Below are positions 13,556 through 16,588 of a stretch of DNA of 16,588 nt, in pieces. The stretch comes from Bacillota bacterium. GTDB taxonomy: Bacteria > Bacillota > UBA4882 > UBA8346. The stretch is taken from positions 1-16,588 of the forward strand of contig DNPP01000456.1 of NCBI GenBank assembly GCA_003501365.1, written 5' to 3'. Position numbers and translations under genes: made by a program. The number at the start of each line of letters is the position of its first letter. The first letter of the stretch is position 1. The notes beneath the pieces were generated by a model. That model ran no database searches, was not told the DNA's origin, and was given only the letters and a program-made list of their open reading frames with translations.

Positions 13556-13801
13556 TGGATTCATACTATCATCATCCAAGTGACCGGGATTTGGAAAGGT
13601 TCAGCGGCTGACCGGGCTGGGCTGAGAGTTGGTGATATTGTTTTACAAATGACGGCGAATGAAGAGTCCGCGACTTCCCTTGAAGCGTGTAATCGGTTAA
13701 TAGATACGAACAATACGGTTCATTTGTTTGTGCGGCGGGGCGCTAAGGAAAAAGAAATTATAATGGCAAAATCGCTTTTATTGCCCGAGGTTAAGGATTG
13801 A
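13556..13801 (+). pseudogene. PDZ-domain remnant
   Basis: The frame reads VTGIWKGSAADRAGLRVGDI and continues to VHLFVRRGAKEKEI and LLLPEVKD, then TGA (13799-13801). GSAADRAGLRVGDIVLQM is a classic PDZ carboxylate-binding loop and helix, and the ending looks natural, as in PDZ-containing retropepsin-like or S41-type proteases. No catalytic domain precedes it: the frame is open only back to a TAG at 13553, with a GTG at 13580 lacking any ribosome binding site. The N-terminal bulk of the gene is therefore missing. Confidence 0.65.
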
Positions 13802-13802
13802 T

Positions 13803-14369
13803 ACCGGTAAAATCGTGATTGACGGCTTGTCTGGAACATCCGGGGCCGGAGCGGAAACGGACCGGGCATTGCATCATCCGGAAATCGGCAACAATTTATT
13901 ACCCTATAATGTGGTGGATCATCGGCATACTTATGAAATTGAGCAAGAATTGGGGCTTTTGAGCAAAAACGAAGTTTCGGTGCATTTTACCACCACCTAT
14001 GTACCGATTACCCGGGGGATATTAGATATTTGCCATTGCTTTCCTAAAACAGATATCACTCGGGAGGAACTGCTAGACCTATATAAAGATTTTTATCACG
14101 GGGAATCATTTATAAAGATCATCGATACGCCCAAAGAACAGGGGGCATCCTGGCAGTATATGCCCTACCCTTGGGTGGCTGCAGTTTCAGGGACAAATTT
14201 TTGTCACATTGGGCTGGATGTGGATGAAAAAAGAGGCCGAATTGTCGTATTCAGCGTGCTCGATAGTATCGGCAAGGGTGGAGCTCATGCTGCGGTACAG
14301 AATATGAATTTAATGTTTGGATTGGAGGAGTCTTTGGGTTTAAAAAGGTATGGGTTGCATCCGTATTGA
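13803..14369 (+). pseudogene. argC: ArgC (N-acetyl-gamma-glutamyl-phosphate reductase) C-terminal half
   Basis: The frame TGKIVIDGLSGTSGAGAE onward, through PYNVVDHRHTYEIEQELG, YVPITRGI, GTNFCHIGLDVDEKRGRIVV and AVQNMNLMFGLEE, aligns from beginning to end with the last 185 or so residues of ArgC, the third enzyme of arginine synthesis. The catalytic histidine region (HRHTYEIEQ) is kept. The NADP-binding Rossmann domain and the catalytic cysteine (GCxPT motif) that should come earlier are absent. The piece starts two bases after the PDZ remnant ends. The only available start is GTG 13815, with no ribosome binding site. The frame itself carries no stops or shifts, suggesting a fairly recent truncation. 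It cannot be an active reductase. Confidence 0.85.
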
Positions 14370-14404
14370 AACAAACCAATTTCTTTATCATGAGAGGGGT
14401 TCAA

Positions 14405-15325
14405 ATGGATAGGACAAATCAAAGGATTGGAATACTATATCTTGTTTTGACAATATTATTATTTAGTACCTTTGAAGTTACATCAAAATTTCTTTCCCCA
14501 TATATGGGTCCGACGCAAATTACTTTTTATCGATTTTTTATCGGTGGTTTGATTCTTTTACCGTTTGCACTATTGCAAATAAGAAAGAAAAAAGTAAAAT
14601 TAACGGCTCTTGATTTCGCGAAATTCTCCGTGTTAGGTATCGTAAATATTGTAATTAGTATGGGGTTGATTCAATTAGGTCTGGTCTATACAAATGCCTC
14701 AGTTTGTGCAGTCCTATTCAGTATCAATCCATTGTTTGTAATGTTTTTCGCACGAATCATGCTGGATGAAAAAATAACAATCACAAAAGTCATTGGATTA
14801 TTATTAGGAGTTATTGGTATTGTTACATTATTTATCGATAGTATTTCGAAAAAAACATCTACGGTATTCGGTTTGGTATTAATTTTAGTGTCTTCGATTT
14901 GTTTTGCTTTTTATACGGTTCTAGGGAAAAAAATAATTACCAATAAGATTGATAGTCTTATTGTTACCACGTTTTCGTTTTTGATTGGAAGTGTGGTACT
15001 CATTCCAATTCAGGTTGGAATGAATATTTCTTTATTACCGGATGTTTCAAAAGTAATTCCCGAGCTATTGTATATGTCGATTATAGTGACCGGTCTTGCT
15101 TATGTTACTTATTTTGAAGGTTTATCAAGGCTGGAAGCGGGCGCCGGTTCAATGTTGTATTTTGCCAAGCCGGCATTGGCTTCAATATTGGCAACCTGTC
15201 TCCTTCATGAAAATTTGAGCCTCAATTTAGTATTTGGAATTGTTATTATCGCATTCGGTATTTTTATTGCACAGTCAAAATTACAGGGAAACAACTTCTT
15301 AAAAAACAAGGATAAAGGGCTCTGA
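14405..15325 (+). CDS. EamA/DMT-family transporter
   Basis: This 306-residue membrane protein has ten predicted hydrophobic spans in two EamA halves. The first begins RIGILYLVLTILLFSTFEVT and includes the TFYRFFIGGLILLP pattern (the FxR motif after the first loop). The second starts near VFGLVLILVSSICFAFYTVL, and the end FGIVIIAFGIFIAQSK precedes a charged tail. Members export amino acids, purines or other metabolites. ATG 14405 is chosen because AGAGGGG lies six bases upstream; a TTG start 39 bases earlier overlaps the ArgC remnant and has no such site. The gene is visibly more AT-rich in its third codon positions than its neighbours, with runs such as TTATTATTAGGAGTT, consistent with acquisition from another genome. 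It ends six bases before the convergent Uma2 gene. Confidence 0.92.
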   Translation: MDRTNQRIGILYLVLTILLFSTFEVTSKFLSPYMGPTQITFYRFFIGGLILLPFALLQIRKKKVKLTALDFAKFSVLGIVNIVISMGLIQLGLVYTNASVCAVLFSINPLFVMFFARIMLDEKITITKVIGLLLGVIGIVTLFIDSISKKTSTVFGLVLILVSSICFAFYTVLGKKIITNKIDSLIVTTFSFLIGSVVLIPIQVGMNISLLPDVSKVIPELLYMSIIVTGLAYVTYFEGLSRLEAGAGSMLYFAKPALASILATCLLHENLSLNLVFGIVIIAFGIFIAQSKLQGNNFLKNKDKGL

Positions 15326-15331
15326 TAGGCT

Positions 15332-15961
15332 TTAATTGATTTCAAAGACTTGGTCCAAATCAACCGAGAGCTCTCCGGAAAATATCCCCACCGGAACTTG
15401 GTCACCGGTTGTAAATACATTCGGTTTGCCGTATTTTCCATTATTATCGAGAGTAAATACCATTACCGTAGCATCTAAAGGGTATATCAGCCAAAATTCT
15501 TTGATACCGACTTTTTCGTACAAGGCTAATTTTATTTTAGCATCCTTGGCGGCAGTATGGGGTGAAGTAATTTCAATGGAAAGATCCGGCGCGCCTTTGC
15601 AGCCTTTATTATCCAATTTAGCTTGATCACAGACCACAGTCAAATCCGGTTGTACAACAGTTTTAATCTGGTTATCTTCTTCTTGGGTCTGAGGCTGGGT
15701 CTCAGACCGGCCTTCCGGCAATCTGACATCAAAAGGGGCCAAATAAACCCGGCAAGGTTTTCCTTTCAGGTAAGTGGCAAATTGGAGATACAAGGCGCCT
15801 AATATTTCCTGGTGCCTGCGGGAAGGAGCCGGGGTCATATCATACGGCACGCCGTCAATCAATTCCCATCTTTGATCGTCGGACCAAGTTTCGTAATCTC
15901 CGTAGGTGTAAAATTCTTTGCTCGCCGCGCTCACGCGGGTTTCTCCGACTTGATACTTCAT
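15332..15961 (-). CDS. Uma2-family (DUF820) putative restriction endonuclease-like protein
   Basis: This 209-residue protein has a PD-(D/E)xK nuclease fold. It opens with YTYGDYETWSDDQRWELIDG (about 18-37), the Uma2 signature, and has RRHQEILGALYLQFATYL and LAPFDVRL. The core VQPDLTVVCD (about 107-116) and APDLSIEITSPHTAAKDAKI (about 123-142) provide the D and E-x-T/S acids, followed by K in KIKLALYEKVGIKEFWLIYP. All expected catalytic positions are kept. Family function is not settled, though the fold implies DNA cleavage or binding. Start ATG follows AGGTGG. A promoter candidate (TTGGAT 16060-16065, 18-base spacer, TATAGT 16036-16041, minus strand) lies upstream. It is a single-gene unit. 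Confidence 0.9.
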   Translation of the reverse strand: MKYQVGETRVSAASKEFYTYGDYETWSDDQRWELIDGVPYDMTPAPSRRHQEILGALYLQFATYLKGKPCRVYLAPFDVRLPEGRSETQPQTQEEDNQIKTVVQPDLTVVCDQAKLDNKGCKGAPDLSIEITSPHTAAKDAKIKLALYEKVGIKEFWLIYPLDATVMVFTLDNNGKYGKPNVFTTGDQVPVGIFSGELSVDLDQVFEIN

Positions 15962-16089
15962 TTTTCCACCTGGCTTTTCGTTCCATATTTTAGGGGGATT
16001 TGAAGATTGTTTTATTAATAAATTGGAATATATTTACTATACCATAAACTCCAATCATTATCCAATTGAGATTTTGACGTCATAATCCG

Positions 16090-16120
16090 ATAGAAATGGG
16101 GGCTGTTTTGAGCCCCCCAT
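16090..16120 (-). terminator. Intrinsic terminator after the small Cys-rich gene
   Basis: The minus-strand stem is ATGGGGGGCT/AGCCCCCAT (16111-16120 with 16096-16104) with a six-base loop, followed by TTTCTAT. It starts five bases after the stop of the 47-residue gene. Confidence 0.75.
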
Positions 16121-16124
16121 CGTT

Positions 16125-16268
16125 TTATTGTTGTTCCATGATACAATCGCCGTCATAATTATAAATACCATATCTAGACTCGCAATCCTTTTCACACTCG
16201 TTGCAGGTGCATTTCCGGATATCCAATTCGATCTTGTCCCATTCAATCTGCGCCTTTTGGTAATCCAT
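16125..16268 (-). CDS. Small cysteine-rich protein (47 residues), unknown function
   Basis: ATG 16266-16268 is preceded by GGGAGG with eight-base spacing, and the ORF runs 47 codons to TAA. The protein starts MDYQKAQIEWDKIELDIRKC and contains C20, C22, C25, C29 and C42 (C-x-C-x2-C-x3-C, then a lone C after a tyrosine-rich GIYNYDGDC). There is no signal peptide or membrane span. The cysteine spacing could bind zinc or another metal, but is not a zinc ribbon I recognise. A clear terminator follows directly. A good ribosome binding site, an intact frame and a terminator make a real gene likely despite its size. Confidence 0.65.
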   Translation of the reverse strand: MDYQKAQIEWDKIELDIRKCTCNECEKDCESRYGIYNYDGDCIMEQQ

Positions 16269-16472
16269 CTTCGTTACCTCCCAGCCTCAATTTTGGGGTT
16301 AACCTATATATTATTTTCCATGTTTTCTCAATAAATCCTTTAGACTTCAGCCGATATTACCCGAGAAAAAACTATTTATTGGCAACACGTTATTGCCAAT
16401 TATCAAAATTTTCCATAAATTTAGGCAGGAAAATTTTAGTAAACATCGAAACTATATGAATTGCAATAGTTT
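16269..16472. other. Non-coding stretch with three consecutive inverted repeats
   Basis: No ORF is visible here. It contains three perfect stems in a row: ATTGGCAA/TTGCCAAT (16378-16385 with 16393-16400, 7-base loop), AAAATTTTCC/GGAAAATTTT (16405-16414 with 16428-16437, 13-base loop) and AAACTAT/ATAGTTT (16449-16455 with 16466-16472). The first, read on the minus strand, has a T run a few bases later and could terminate a minus-strand transcript. Together they form the leader of the plus-strand ORF that starts at 16473 or 16500. Confidence 0.5.
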
Positions 16473-16588
16473 ATGCCGAGTGTTTTGGGGGTTGGGCAAT
16501 TGGAAGAAATTAAATTCATTAGTATCTATAAATTTGACGGTAAATCAATTATCGTGAAAAAAATACCGGTTCCAAAAGGTAAAAACAG
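16473..16588 (+). CDS. Truncated ORF of unknown function at window end
   Basis: An open frame runs from ATG 16473 to the window edge: MPSVLGVGQLEEIKFISIYK followed by FDGKSIIVKKIPVPKGKN. ATG 16473 has no clear ribosome binding site. TTG 16500, with GGGGG eight bases upstream, gives MEEIKFISIYKFDGK as an alternative. The visible part is lysine- and isoleucine-rich, AT-rich in codon use and without a recognisable motif. The frame is open upstream only to a TAG at 16467, so this is the true 5' end of whatever it is. Confidence 0.45.
   Translation, partial: MPSVLGVGQLEEIKFISIYKFDGKSIIVKKIPVPKGKN

Overview
The window looks like chromosomal DNA of a Gram-positive-type bacterium, most likely a Clostridia-like or related deep-branching member of the Bacillota. 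The evidence is strong AGGAGG-type ribosome binding sites, sigma-A TTGACA/TATAAT promoters, a BlaI/M56 regulatory pair, a ZTP (pfl) riboswitch ending in an intrinsic terminator, and a PhdYeFM/RelE toxin-antitoxin remnant. Gene density is moderate. No rRNA, tRNA, CRISPR array or intact insertion sequence was seen.

Layout. (1) 1-2176, minus strand: a family-2 glycosyltransferase cut by the window edge, preceded in the transcript by a multi-membrane-span family-39-type (PMT_2/ArnT-like) glycosyltransferase. A GC-rich hairpin repeat lies between them. (2) 2177-4404: a divergent regulatory region, then a blaI-like repressor gene overlapping an M56 (BlaR1-like) membrane protease gene, closed by a terminator. 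Both divergent promoters carry the same BlaI-type TAC-N4-GTA site at the same position, so the repressor/protease pair probably controls the glycosyltransferases as well as itself. The protease ends in an Ig-like outer domain, not a penicillin-binding sensor. (3) 4645-5912: an Fpg/Nei-type glycosylase homologue that lacks the N-terminal catalytic proline, followed by a gene broken by two in-frame stops. (4) 5913-9101, minus strand: HU, a frameshifted MFS transporter remnant, then a nucleoside-deaminase-fusion gene and a COG2509-type FAD protein in one operon. (5) 9388-11073, minus strand: a MarR repressor, a PNPOx-like flavin protein and a DUF2461 protein in one operon behind a promoter that contains an 18-bp perfect palindrome.

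(6) 11100-11907 is the most unusual stretch. An intact promoter, ZTP riboswitch and terminator lead into only the first residues of what looks like an AICAR transformylase gene. That gene is split by a roughly 120-bp palindromic element with 13-bp terminal inverted repeats, and abuts a toxin-antitoxin locus that has itself suffered an internal deletion. (7) 12095-15325, plus strand: an alpha/beta hydrolase, a GNAT acetyltransferase, a bare PDZ-domain remnant, the C-terminal half of ArgC without its catalytic cysteine, and an AT-rich EamA-type transporter that looks acquired. (8) 15332-16588: a Uma2-family nuclease-like protein, a 47-residue cysteine-rich small protein with its own terminator, and three consecutive hairpins in front of a truncated ORF at the right edge.

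The recurring theme is decay. At least six gene remnants sit between intact single genes and short operons. The best candidate for a system not described in the usual form is the BlaI-M56-glycosyltransferase locus. The most striking single object is the orphan ZTP riboswitch.
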